A stretch of DNA of 7,968 nucleotides. Source: Chloroflexota bacterium (GTDB taxonomy: Bacteria > Chloroflexota > Dehalococcoidia > DSTF01 > JACRBR01). The notes below the pieces were generated by a model that worked only from the letters and a program-made list of their open reading frames with translations, had not been told where the DNA came from and ran no database searches. The position numbers and the translations under genes are program-made. This document shows positions 1 through 6,415 of this stretch, one piece after another (position 1 is the first letter of the stretch; every line of letters begins with the position of its first letter). The stretch spans positions 1 through 7,968 of the forward strand of contig JANXYW010000074.1 in the NCBI GenBank assembly GCA_025355835.1. Reading direction: 5' to 3'.

Positions 1-788
1 GAGAAGCGCGTGTCGACGTACTCGCCATCGATCGGCGTCACCGAGCTGACGAGCAGCGTCTCGACGATGCCGGTGAAGCGCGTCGTGCCGAACCCGAAGC
101 CGTACGACTCCGACGAGATGCCGCCTTCGACCGTACCCTGCGGCGTCACGTAGTTCAGAGGCGAACGCGCGCGCAGAATATGTCCGTCGATCTCGGCTCG
201 CGTGTTCGGTTGCTCGGGCGTGCCGTGTACGTACTTGAAGTGCGCTGAGTCGACAGCGTTCTCCGCCATCTCCTGGTTGTGCGTGCGAATCTTCCAGCGC
301 TTGCGCACGTAGGGCGTCCAGCCCGGGTCGCCGTACTCCGGCAGGATCGGTAACTCAAACGCGGGCGGTCGGCCCTCCATGTGGTGCCAGACCATGATCA
401 GGCCGTTCGCTTCGGACACCGTCCACGCGTCCAGCTTTGCCAGCGTCGGAATCTTCTGCGCGTACGGCACGTCCACGCAGCGCCCCTCGCCGTCGAAGCG
501 CCAGGCGTGGAACGGGCAGCGGATCGTGTTCTCCTGCACCCGTCCTCCGTAGCCCAAATGCGCGCCCAAGTGCGGGCAAAACGCATCGAGCACGCGCGCC
601 TTGCCGTCGTCGCCGCGGAACAGCACCAGTTCTTTGCCGAAATAGTGCAACGGCAGCACGGCATTCGGCTCCAACTCGTCGCTGTACGCCACCTGGAACC
701 AGCAGTTCGGGAACGGCGGGATGTCGTACCGGTACCCGGCCGGCGTCTCCCACGCCCGCTCTTCGTCTGTGCGCGTCATCGTTGTCAT
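1..788 (-). CDS. Rieske non-heme iron oxygenase, KshA/Neverland-like (C-terminus beyond left edge)
   Basis: Probably the terminal oxygenase of a ring-hydroxylating or sterol-modifying system. Such enzymes take electrons through a Rieske [2Fe-2S] centre and activate O2 at a mononuclear iron; a separate reductase is needed and none is in the window. 262 residues are visible. The Rieske site is complete: CPH at 71-73 and CPFH at 91-94, 17 residues apart (ligands C71, H73, C91, H94). The catalytic-domain signature ENAVDSAHFKYVH spans 177-188 region, giving D180 as the bridging aspartate and H183 and H188 as iron ligands; the third carboxylate ligand would lie off the window. The wording CPHLGAHLG...CPFHAW...VPYA resembles 3-ketosteroid 9-alpha-hydroxylase (KshA) and cholesterol 7-desaturase (Neverland/DAF-36). 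The start is set by AAAGGAGC seven bases upstream, and its ATG overlaps the TetR stop (ATGA), so the pair is translationally coupled. The family is secure; the substrate is inferred. Confidence 0.93.
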   Translation of the reverse strand, partial: MTTMTRTDEERAWETPAGYRYDIPPFPNCWFQVAYSDELEPNAVLPLHYFGKELVLFRGDDGKARVLDAFCPHLGAHLGYGGRVQENTIRCPFHAWRFDGEGRCVDVPYAQKIPTLAKLDAWTVSEANGLIMVWHHMEGRPPAFELPILPEYGDPGWTPYVRKRWKIRTHNQEMAENAVDSAHFKYVHGTPEQPNTRAEIDGHILRARSPLNYVTPQGTVEGGISSESYGFGFGTTRFTGIVETLLVSSVTPIDGEYVDTRF

Positions 789-1468
789 TTCGATGCTCCT
801 TTCTTCGCGTTGGCCTGTTGGCGCTGCCGTGCCGGCTTGTCCGGCGTCAGTTGTCGAAAGATCCGGTCGACGAGAAACTCCCGTCGCGCGATCAGCGACT
901 CCACAGAATACGGATCAACGCCCGGCCGAAGCCGCTCCAGCAATTCCTTGTTACAGAAGTACCCGATCAGTGTGATGTGCGTGTCGTGGATGAAGAACGC
1001 CGCATCGATGTCGCGGATCAGCCCTGCGCGCTTGGCCGCTTCGAGACTCGCGAGCGCCGGCTTGTAGATCGGCTCGACGAAGCGCGCGAAGTACGCCTCG
1101 CTGCCGCCCGGCTCGATCAGCTCGCGCTGGAGCAGCCATGCCACAGCCGGGTGTTCCGCATAGAACGCGTGCATCTGATCCAGGAGGAACGCGACGCGTG
1201 CGCGCTTGAACTCGCCCGCCAGGAACTCGCGCGTGACTTCGACGACGCGGTCGAGCGCCTCATCCAGCGCCGCCTCGTGAAGCGCGTCCTTCGTCGCGAA
1301 GTGGTACAGCACTGTCGTCTTGTGGGTGCCGGCCGCGTCGGCGATTTCCTGCACCGAAACGCCGGAGAAGCCGCGCCGCGCGAACAGCTGCGTCGCCGCG
1401 TCGACGATCGCCTGCCGCCGGTCGACGCGCTTCCGTACCTGACCACCCAGTGGTGATATTGCCACCAT
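785..1468 (-). CDS. TetR-family transcriptional repressor
   Basis: A 227-residue DNA-binding regulator, normal length for the family. The N-terminal helix-turn-helix spans about residues 17-63: a helix with AATQLFARRGF, then VSVQEIADAAGTHKTTVLYHF, the typical TetR recognition helix. The rest is an all-helical ligand-binding and dimerisation domain; the last 20 residues are Lys/Ala/Gln-rich and probably disordered. It is the first gene of an operon with the Rieske oxygenase and most likely represses both until the oxygenase substrate or a metabolite binds. I chose the ATG at 1468 over an in-frame TTG at 1504. The TTG forms part of a TTGACA -35 box, has only a weak ribosome binding site, and would add 12 residues in front of the usual family start. 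With the ATG the mRNA would be leaderless, since a -10 box ends 6 bases before it. The effector is unknown. Confidence 0.93.
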   Translation of the reverse strand: MVAISPLGGQVRKRVDRRQAIVDAATQLFARRGFSGVSVQEIADAAGTHKTTVLYHFATKDALHEAALDEALDRVVEVTREFLAGEFKRARVAFLLDQMHAFYAEHPAVAWLLQRELIEPGGSEAYFARFVEPIYKPALASLEAAKRAGLIRDIDAAFFIHDTHITLIGYFCNKELLERLRPGVDPYSVESLIARREFLVDRIFRQLTPDKPARQRQQANAKKGASK

Positions 1469-1469
1469 T

Positions 1470-1494
1470 CGGTCAGTATCCGCCCGCCTGACCG
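1470..1494. promoter_or_regulatory. Candidate TetR operator (inverted repeat)
   Basis: CGGTCAG (1470-1476) and CTGACCG (1488-1494) form a perfect 7-base inverted repeat with an 11-base centre. It lies between and over the -35 and -10 boxes of the TetR-Rieske promoter, where a bound repressor would exclude RNA polymerase. This position and dyad symmetry are typical of autoregulated TetR genes. A second, shorter dyad, TGGTG/CACCA (1451-1455 and 1463-1467, 7-base gap), follows over the first TetR codons. Confidence 0.55.
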
Positions 1495-1504
1495 CGTCTG
1501 TCAA
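1475..1504 (-). promoter_or_regulatory. Promoter of the TetR-Rieske operon
   Basis: Reading the minus strand, a perfect TTGACA (1504-1499) is followed after 18 bases by GATACT (1480-1475), which matches TATAAT at four of six positions. Transcription would begin at about 1468, which is the A of the chosen TetR ATG, so the transcript would be leaderless. Both boxes are seen in the sequence; the start point is inferred. Confidence 0.6.
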
Positions 1505-1655
1505 ACGCTCATTCGGGCCAGTTATGGATCGAAATCGGTGATCCCCAACGTCTCGACAGTCGAACTACCCACGGACAGTCCCCAAACCAGGCGGGCCGGC
1601 GCAAATCTCGAGACGCGTCTGCGGCCCAGTTGCAACAGAAGGAGAGAGGCAAACG

Positions 1656-2336
1656 ATGTTCGAACACACATGGAAACGAGGCCGCTTAGTCGCGGCCGGC
1701 GTGATTGCCGTCGCCGCGATCGGAGTATTCGCGGCGGCGTGCGGCAGCGACAACAACAGCAAGAAGACGCCGACATCGGCCCCCGCCGCCACGTCGGCCG
1801 CAAAGTCCACACCGGCAGCAGCCGCTACGGCGGCAACCACGAAGGAACTCGGCACCACGCCAGGCTGGGGCGGCGGCAACGTCGCGACGGTCTTCTACAC
1901 CAAAGAGTTCTTCTGCGACAAGACGCCGTGCGAAGCGGGCGCCCCGGGCACGAACGCACCCGGCACGAAGGATCCGATCCCTTCGGTCTGGGTACTCGTC
2001 CCGCTGTTCGATGACAAGACGGGGCTGAAGTTCCACTGCCCGGACGCCGGCAACTGCGTCGCGCATCCGAAGGAACTCGACGTGAGCAAGATCGGTCTTG
2101 GCAACGTCATTCCGCTGCCACCGCACAGCCACATCGTCGACACGAAGGAAGCCGGCTTCTCCGGCGCAGCCGATACGCCCTGGAAGGTCGTAGTCGTAGG
2201 CGTGAAGACGCGCGCCGCATGGGACAAGCTGGAGCAGGGCAAATCGATCGACGCGCTTCGTTCCGTCCAGTCCAGTGACGTCAATGCGACGAAGGATCTG
2301 CCTTCCGACATCGTCCTGTTCTTCGGGATCAGGTAA
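1656..2336 (+). CDS. Secreted lipoprotein with Cys/His-containing domain of unknown function
   Basis: A 226-residue exported protein that I do not recognise. The N-terminus is a lipoprotein signal peptide: basic WKRGR, a hydrophobic stretch at 11-27, then FAAAC with C29 as the lipidated cysteine followed by GSD. Residues 35-63 are a Thr/Ala/Pro/Lys-rich linker of the kind that tethers a domain to the membrane surface. The folded part (about 66-226) has four cysteines, FFCDKTPC (C87, C92) and HCPDAGNCVAHP (C128, C134), which could make two disulfides, and histidines at H127, H137, H157 and H159 (LPPHSHI) that could bind metal. It ends in a hydrophobic strand, DIVLFFGIR. The ribosome binding site is AGAAGGAGAGAGG, 6-11 bases upstream. 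The next gene starts 25 bases after its stop. Coding status and lipidation are well supported; function is unknown. Confidence 0.88.
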   Translation: MFEHTWKRGRLVAAGVIAVAAIGVFAAACGSDNNSKKTPTSAPAATSAAKSTPAAAATAATTKELGTTPGWGGGNVATVFYTKEFFCDKTPCEAGAPGTNAPGTKDPIPSVWVLVPLFDDKTGLKFHCPDAGNCVAHPKELDVSKIGLGNVIPLPPHSHIVDTKEAGFSGAADTPWKVVVVGVKTRAAWDKLEQGKSIDALRSVQSSDVNATKDLPSDIVLFFGIR

Positions 2337-2361
2337 GCACGCAGCGCCAGGAGGCGGTCAC

Positions 2362-3087
2362 ATGGCCATCGATATCACCACTTCACCATCGTTGCTCGGT
2401 TCGACTACCGGACCGATCGCCAGTGACCGCCGCGACATCGGGAGGTGGAGTGCGCACGCATTCCACCTCCTGGCCATCGCCGGCGCCGCGACCGTCATCG
2501 CCGGCTCATACGCGACCTGGGCAACGTTCTACGCTGGGCTCATTTCCCGCAACGGCGTCGACGGCCACGGCAAGTACTTCATCGGACTTGCCGCCGCGTC
2601 CGTGCTCGCCGCCCTACTCGCGACGCGACGCGGCGTTTCGCGGTCACTAACCTTGCTGAGCGTGCCCGCCGGCATCACCATCGCCCTCATGGCGCTTCGC
2701 GACATCCGTAACTTCGACGCCTTCGTGCATGACCCCGCGTCCGGCTTGTACGTGCCCGCGATGGGCAACGGCCTGTACATCGTGCTCGTCGGCGCCGTCC
2801 TGATGACTGTTTCGGTGTTCGCCCAGAGCGGGGCGCCGTGGCTGCGGCCGTTCGACGCGAAGCGAACTGTCGCCGCAATCGCTGCCGTTGTCGGCACCGC
2901 CATGCTCGTGACAGGCGTGTACGGCGAGTACTACCTGCACATCGCGCACGGTCACGTCCACGGCCACACAGACGCATTCAATACGCCGCATCTGCTTACG
3001 GCAGGTGGCCTGCTGGCGCTTTTGGCGGCGGGCCGCATCGTCCTGGCGGCACTGCCCCGGGCGGAAGTGCGCACGCGCAAGTCCTGA
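2362..3087 (+). CDS. Six-helix membrane protein with His-rich segment, unknown function
   Basis: A 241-residue integral membrane protein that I cannot place in a family. Hydrophobic segments lie at about residues 33-57, 72-88, 96-112, 135-154, 169-187 and 211-231, so five or six transmembrane helices. Between the last two is a dense histidine cluster, H193, H196, H198, H200, H202 and H210 (LHIAHGHVHGH at its core), a plausible metal site; a further GHG lies at 68-70. The ATG at 2362 was chosen because CAGGAGG ends seven bases before it and the hydrophilic start reads naturally. An in-frame ATG at 2275 would run through the upstream lipoprotein gene and is rejected. The short gap to the lipoprotein suggests one transcript and a shared envelope role. 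Possible roles are metal handling or a redox-linked membrane subunit, both inference. Confidence 0.85.
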   Translation: MAIDITTSPSLLGSTTGPIASDRRDIGRWSAHAFHLLAIAGAATVIAGSYATWATFYAGLISRNGVDGHGKYFIGLAAASVLAALLATRRGVSRSLTLLSVPAGITIALMALRDIRNFDAFVHDPASGLYVPAMGNGLYIVLVGAVLMTVSVFAQSGAPWLRPFDAKRTVAAIAAVVGTAMLVTGVYGEYYLHIAHGHVHGHTDAFNTPHLLTAGGLLALLAAGRIVLAALPRAEVRTRKS

Positions 3088-3127
3088 CGCACCCGGTTGT
3101 GGTGCCGTACCGCGGGCGGCACGCTCC

Positions 3128-3136
3128 TGATATCCT
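3128..3136 (+). promoter_or_regulatory. Possible -10 element for citrate synthase
   Basis: TGATATCCT contains TATCCT (3131-3136), four of six against TATAAT, about 58 bases before the citrate synthase ATG. No good -35 box lies at the right distance, so support is weak. The 106-base gap between the membrane protein and citrate synthase is long enough for a separate promoter and shows no convincing terminator. Confidence 0.25.
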
Positions 3137-3193
3137 CACGGCGAACGCGCAACCGGCCACGGCGCGCCACACCAACAACTCAGGAGCACGATC

Positions 3194-4681
3194 ATGGCGA
3201 CCCGCACACCGATCCGCTCGAAGAAAGCCGCAGCGAAGCCGGCGTCGCGTGCCGCCGCTAAGACACCTACATCGAAGAACGGCGCATCAGTCAAGGCTGC
3301 ATCGCTGACCGTCACGGACAACCGCACCGGCAAGTCGTACGACATTCCGATCAACGACGGCACCGTGCGGGCGATGGACTTCCGCCAGATCCGCGTCGAC
3401 AGCGACGACTTCGGGTTGATGACGTACGACCCCGCGTTCACGAACACCGCCTCGTGCCGCAGCGCCATCACGTACATCGATGGCGAGAAGGGCATCCTCG
3501 AGTACCGCGGTTACCCCATCGAACAGCTCGCCGAAAAGAGCACGTACCTCGAAACCGCGTACCTGCTCGTCTATGGCGAACTGCCCGACGCGACGCAGCT
3601 CGACCAGTGGACGCGCGACATCAAGTACTCGACGATGGTGCACGAGAACATCAAGAAGTTCATCGACGGCTTCAACTACGACTCCCACCCGATGGGCATG
3701 CTCATCGGCACCGTCGGCGCGTTCTCGACGTACTACCCCGACGCGAAGCACATCGACGATCCGGCGTCGCGCGAGCTACAGACGTGGCGGCTCATCGCCA
3801 AGATGCCGACGATCGCCGCGTTCGCGTATCGCCACAGCCGCGGTCTGCCGTTCGTCTATCCGGACAACGACCTGTCGTTCGCCGGCAACTTCCTCAACAT
3901 GCTGTGGAAGATGTCCGAAGCGAAGTACAAGCCCGACCCGGTGCTGGAGCGGGCAATCGAAGTGCTCTTCATCCTTCACGCCGACCACGAGCAGAACTGC
4001 AGCGCGAACGCCATGCGCGCCGTCGGCAGTTCGCGCCCCGATCCGTTCTCGGCCACGGCCGCCGCGGCTGCCGCGCTTTACGGCCCGTTGCACGGCGGCG
4101 CGAACGAAGAAGTACTGCTGATGCTCGAGAAGATCGGCGACAAGAAGCGCATTCCGGAGTTCATCAAGAAGTTCAAGGCCGGCGAGGGACGCCTGATGGG
4201 GTTCGGGCATCGGGTCTACAAGAACTACGACCCGCGCGCGAAGATCATCAAGCGCACCGCCGAGGAAGTCTTCGACCTGACGGGACGCAATCCGCTGATC
4301 GATATCGCGATGGAGCTGGAGCGCATCGCGCTGGAGGACGAGTACTTCATCTCCCGTAAGCTCTACCCCAATGTTGACTTCTACTCGGGCATCATCTACC
4401 AGGCCCTCGGCTTCCCGGTCGAGATGTTTCCGGTGCTCTTCGCCATCCCGCGCACGGCGGGTTGGATCGCGCAGTGGCGCGAGATGATCACCGATCCGGA
4501 GCAGAAGATCGCGCGGCCGCGACAGATCTACACCGGCAACCGAACCCGCAAATACACACCGATCGGCCGCCGCCCGCGGCACGATTCCGCGCACGACGAA
4601 GCGAACCATCAACACCGCGCCGTGCGGCTGGCGCCGATGCCGTTCGCATCCGGCAAGCGCGCCGCGCGCACGCGTTTTTAG
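3194..4681 (+). CDS. gltA: Citrate synthase (type II, GltA-like) with basic N- and C-terminal extensions
   Basis: Condenses acetyl-CoA and oxaloacetate to citrate, the entry step of the TCA cycle, in the cytoplasm. The 495-residue protein has all family hallmarks: CRSAITYIDGEKGILEYRGY (88-107 region), HADHEQN (262-268) with the first catalytic histidine, GPLHGGANE (297-305) with catalytic H300, GFGHRVYKNYDPRA (336-349), and NVDFYSG (393-399) with catalytic D395. IARPRQIYTG (439-448) is the usual end-of-family motif. AGGAG lies 7 bases before the ATG. Two things are odd. The first 38 or so residues are Lys/Ala/Ser-rich and histone-tail-like. After KYTPIGRR, where homologues normally stop, about 35 more residues rich in Arg, His and Ala follow. 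Methylcitrate synthase is an alternative activity I cannot exclude, but the long type II form favours citrate synthase. The hydrolase start follows 6 bases after the stop. Confidence 0.96.
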   Translation: MATRTPIRSKKAAAKPASRAAAKTPTSKNGASVKAASLTVTDNRTGKSYDIPINDGTVRAMDFRQIRVDSDDFGLMTYDPAFTNTASCRSAITYIDGEKGILEYRGYPIEQLAEKSTYLETAYLLVYGELPDATQLDQWTRDIKYSTMVHENIKKFIDGFNYDSHPMGMLIGTVGAFSTYYPDAKHIDDPASRELQTWRLIAKMPTIAAFAYRHSRGLPFVYPDNDLSFAGNFLNMLWKMSEAKYKPDPVLERAIEVLFILHADHEQNCSANAMRAVGSSRPDPFSATAAAAAALYGPLHGGANEEVLLMLEKIGDKKRIPEFIKKFKAGEGRLMGFGHRVYKNYDPRAKIIKRTAEEVFDLTGRNPLIDIAMELERIALEDEYFISRKLYPNVDFYSGIIYQALGFPVEMFPVLFAIPRTAGWIAQWREMITDPEQKIARPRQIYTGNRTRKYTPIGRRPRHDSAHDEANHQHRAVRLAPMPFASGKRAARTRF

Positions 4682-4687
4682 GCCACC

Positions 4688-5464
4688 ATGCCATTCGCCG
4701 ACGCAGCGGGCACCCGCATCTACTACGAAACCCACGGCCCCAAGCCGGGCGCCGCGCCTGCGATCGTCTTCGCGCATGGCGCGGGCGGCAACCACCTCTC
4801 GTGGTGGCAGCAGGTGCCGCACTTCCGTGACCGCTACACCTGCGTCGTGTTCGATCACCGTGGCTTCGGCCAGTCCGTCGATGCGGCAGCCGGCTCGGGC
4901 GGCGCGGCGTTCGTCGAGGATCTGCGCGCGTTGCTCGATCATCTCGCCATCGACCGCGCAACGCTCGTCGCGCAGTCGATGGGTGGCTGGACATGCCTGA
5001 ACTTCGCGTTGCAGTACCCAGCGCGCGTCGAACGGCTGATGATGTGCGACACGCACGGCGGCGTGCGCTCGCCGGAGATCGACGCCATCTGGCGCGAGGC
5101 GATGCGCGACCGCGCCGAACCCGGCCTGGTGCATCCGGCCGCCGGCGAGCGCATGTACCGCGAACAGCCTGCGCTGCACTTCCTCTACCAGGAGATCGCA
5201 GCGCTCAATCCACAGCGCCCGCTCGCCGAAACGCTGCGCGGCTTGCCCGCGCCGATCGTCGATGATGTCGCAGCGCTGCGCGTACCCACACTGTTCATCG
5301 CCGGCGAAGAAGACGTCGTAATCGCGCCACGTCTTGTCGAGATCGCCGCGTCGCACGTACCCGATGCGCGATTCGAGCGCGTACCGGAGGCGGGTCACTC
5401 TGTGTATTTCGAGCGTTCAGCGGCCTTCAACGCGATCCTCGATACATTTCTCGCGGAATCTTGA
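4688..5464 (+). CDS. Alpha/beta hydrolase-fold enzyme
   Basis: A 258-residue cytoplasmic hydrolase, normal length for the single-domain fold. The oxyanion-hole motif HGAGG is at 30-34, DHRGFGQS at 56-63, and the nucleophile elbow AQSMGGW at 95-101, making S97 the nucleophile. GEEDVV at 206-211 supplies the likely acid D209, and EAGHS at 234-238 the catalytic H237. A cap region of about 120-185 lies between. The layout resembles 3-oxoadipate enol-lactonases, C-C hydrolases and esterases of the same superfamily; the substrate cannot be read from sequence. It begins 6 bases after the citrate synthase stop. The only ribosome binding hint is TAGG overlapping that stop, so translation is probably coupled to the upstream gene. 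No functional link between the two enzymes is obvious. Confidence 0.92.
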   Translation: MPFADAAGTRIYYETHGPKPGAAPAIVFAHGAGGNHLSWWQQVPHFRDRYTCVVFDHRGFGQSVDAAAGSGGAAFVEDLRALLDHLAIDRATLVAQSMGGWTCLNFALQYPARVERLMMCDTHGGVRSPEIDAIWREAMRDRAEPGLVHPAAGERMYREQPALHFLYQEIAALNPQRPLAETLRGLPAPIVDDVAALRVPTLFIAGEEDVVIAPRLVEIAASHVPDARFERVPEAGHSVYFERSAAFNAILDTFLAES

Positions 5465-5482
5465 GCACCGTATCTAAGCCGA

Positions 5483-5510
5483 AGCTGCGCAGCGGGCGGC
5501 GATCGCAGCT
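5483..5510 (+). repeat. Inverted repeat after the hydrolase gene (possible weak terminator)
   Basis: AGCTGCG (5483-5489) pairs perfectly with CGCAGCT (5504-5510) across a 14-base loop, 18 bases after the hydrolase stop. The following CTACTTAACA is not a real T-tract, so factor-independent termination is doubtful. The first arm also contains the 10-base palindrome GCTGCGCAGC (5484-5493). Confidence 0.4.
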
Positions 5511-5550
5511 CTACTTAACATAGCGGCGTTGAAACGGGCGATCCGGGGGT

Positions 5551-5578
5551 TTGCAACTTTCCGGCGCTGGTGTAGGGT
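5551..5578 (+). promoter_or_regulatory. Weak promoter candidate upstream of the CAP lipoprotein
   Basis: TTGCAA (5551-5556) and TAGGGT (5573-5578) are separated by 16 bases. They match the sigma-70 boxes at four of six and three of six positions. If used, it would give a leader of nearly 300 bases carrying the 5601-5647 hairpins. Confidence 0.2.
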
Positions 5579-5600
5579 TAGGGCGAGCTGGCACCCCGTC

Positions 5601-5647
5601 CAGCAATCTGCTGAAACTGAATTGTTCGATTCGACGGTCTCAGCAGA
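5601..5647 (+). repeat. Overlapping, mutually exclusive hairpins
   Basis: CAGCA (5601-5605) can pair with TGCTG (5609-5613) across a 3-base loop. The same downstream arm, as TCTGCTGA (5607-5614), can instead pair perfectly over 8 bases with TCAGCAGA (5640-5647). Only one pairing can form at a time, the geometry of a switching leader. No T-tract follows either hairpin and no known riboswitch core is visible. Confidence 0.4.
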
Positions 5648-5653
5648 CCATCG

Positions 5654-5878
5654 TTGCCGCGCACACAGTGTGGCGTCTCGATTGGCCACGTCCCGGACGA
5701 CGAACCCGTGGCAAGCAAGGATTGCAAGTTGGCCTGGACCATCGAGCACGCTCGCTTTCTAGCCACGCGTCTGACCGCGCAGCCTGATCGCCTGCGTCTC
5801 CTCGGCCGAATCACCCAGACCGCACAAGATTTCCCCTACGCTGCCGATTCTCTTAACGGAGAGGAGCCGGAGCGTTGA
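5654..5878 (+). CDS. Doubtful small reading frame ahead of the CAP lipoprotein
   Basis: A 74-codon frame from a TTG at 5654, or 56 codons from a GTG at 5708, whose TGA overlaps the TTG start of the lipoprotein gene (TTGA). Third positions are mostly G/C, as in real genes nearby, and the end overlap is what a translationally coupled leader peptide would show. Neither start has a clear ribosome binding site and the product resembles nothing I know. It could equally be chance in GC-rich DNA. Confidence 0.2.
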   Translation: MPRTQCGVSIGHVPDDEPVASKDCKLAWTIEHARFLATRLTAQPDRLRLLGRITQTAQDFPYAADSLNGEEPER

Positions 5879-6390
5879 CCGCTGCCATGATGCTGCACAA
5901 GCCCAGATTCGCCGCGACGGTGGCCATGCTGGCGTTCGCTCTAGCCGCGCTGGCGCTCCTGACGGGCTGCTCGGCCGAGGTTGATGCCGAAATGAAGACG
6001 TACGCTGGCATCAACGCCATTCGCACGAAGGCCGGCCTGCCGCCGCTCCACCCCGACGCCGCGCTCGTCAACGCTGCGCGTGAACGCAGCAACGACATGG
6101 CGCGCACGGGCCACTTCGGCCACGACAAGATCGGCGGCTGCCCGGAGGAGTTCACGTGCGTGCTGGATCGCCAGGGAGTGCCGTTCGCGTTCGCTGGCGA
6201 GAACATCGCCTGGAACAACTGGAACTGGAGCGAGACGGCTGACCATGCGGTCACAGCGTGGAAGAACAGCCCGCCGCACCTCGAGAACATCATGAACTGC
6301 CACTACACACGCTTCGGCACCGGCGTTGCGGAATCGCCTGACGGCAAGATCTGGTACACGATGATCTTTGAGGGCAACGCCGCCTGCTGA
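5875..6390 (+). CDS. CAP/SCP-domain lipoprotein (YkwD-like)
   Basis: A 171-residue exported lipoprotein carrying a CAP (cysteine-rich secretory protein / SCP) domain, the family of bacterial YkwD-like proteins; their biochemical role is mostly unsettled. The signal peptide has KPR at 9-11, a hydrophobic core to about 29, and lipobox LLTGC with C32 lipidated. The CAP domain fills 41-171. INAIRTKAGLPPL opens it, then come ARERSNDMARTGHFGHD (68-84), GENIAW (108-113), AVTAWKNSPPHLENIMN (125-141) and YTRFGTGVA (144-152). H80, E109 and H135 match the usual metal-site residues. Four further cysteines (89, 95, 142, 171) could form two disulfides. The TTG start is preferred because AGGAG sits 8 bases before it; the ATG at 5887 would be about 20 bases from it. 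A strong terminator follows the stop. Confidence 0.93.
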   Translation: MTAAMMLHKPRFAATVAMLAFALAALALLTGCSAEVDAEMKTYAGINAIRTKAGLPPLHPDAALVNAARERSNDMARTGHFGHDKIGGCPEEFTCVLDRQGVPFAFAGENIAWNNWNWSETADHAVTAWKNSPPHLENIMNCHYTRFGTGVAESPDGKIWYTMIFEGNAAC

Positions 6391-6415
6391 TCCGCCGAGG
6401 CAATCCCATTGCCTG

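Larger units (their letters stand above)
5465..5874 (+). other. Mostly non-coding interval with hairpins and a possible promoter
   Basis: This 410-base gap before the CAP lipoprotein is less G/C-biased than its surroundings over 5500-5660. It holds an inverted repeat at 5483-5510, a weak promoter-like pair at 5551-5578, overlapping hairpins at 5601-5647 and one doubtful short reading frame (5654-5878). I recognise no tRNA, tmRNA or known riboswitch. It may act as a long 5' leader for the lipoprotein gene, which is inference. Confidence 0.5.

Noticed and set aside
381..1456. Long plus-strand frames opposite the Rieske and TetR genes
   Set aside because: Both minus-strand genes have clear family motifs, a shared ATGA overlap and a ribosome binding site; the plus frames are Arg-rich and motif-free.
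1526..1544. GGATC/GATCC inverted repeat in the divergent gap
   Set aside because: Five-base arms with a 9-base centre are easily met by chance. It is not placed on a recognisable promoter and has no T-tract.
2275..2361. Upstream in-frame start for the membrane protein
   Set aside because: It would overlap the lipoprotein gene in another frame and add a non-hydrophobic Arg/Cys-rich tail, whereas the ATG at 2362 has a strong ribosome binding site.
3776..5398. A 540-codon open frame on the minus strand across citrate synthase and the hydrolase
   Set aside because: It is antisense to two genes with intact catalytic motifs. Its translation is Arg/Ala/Val/Asp-rich with no recognisable domain, as expected when high-GC genes are read backwards.
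5615..5647. tRNA-like fragment around TTCGATTC
   Set aside because: The T-loop-like string lacks a pairing 5-base stem, and no acceptor stem, anticodon arm or CCA end fits around it.
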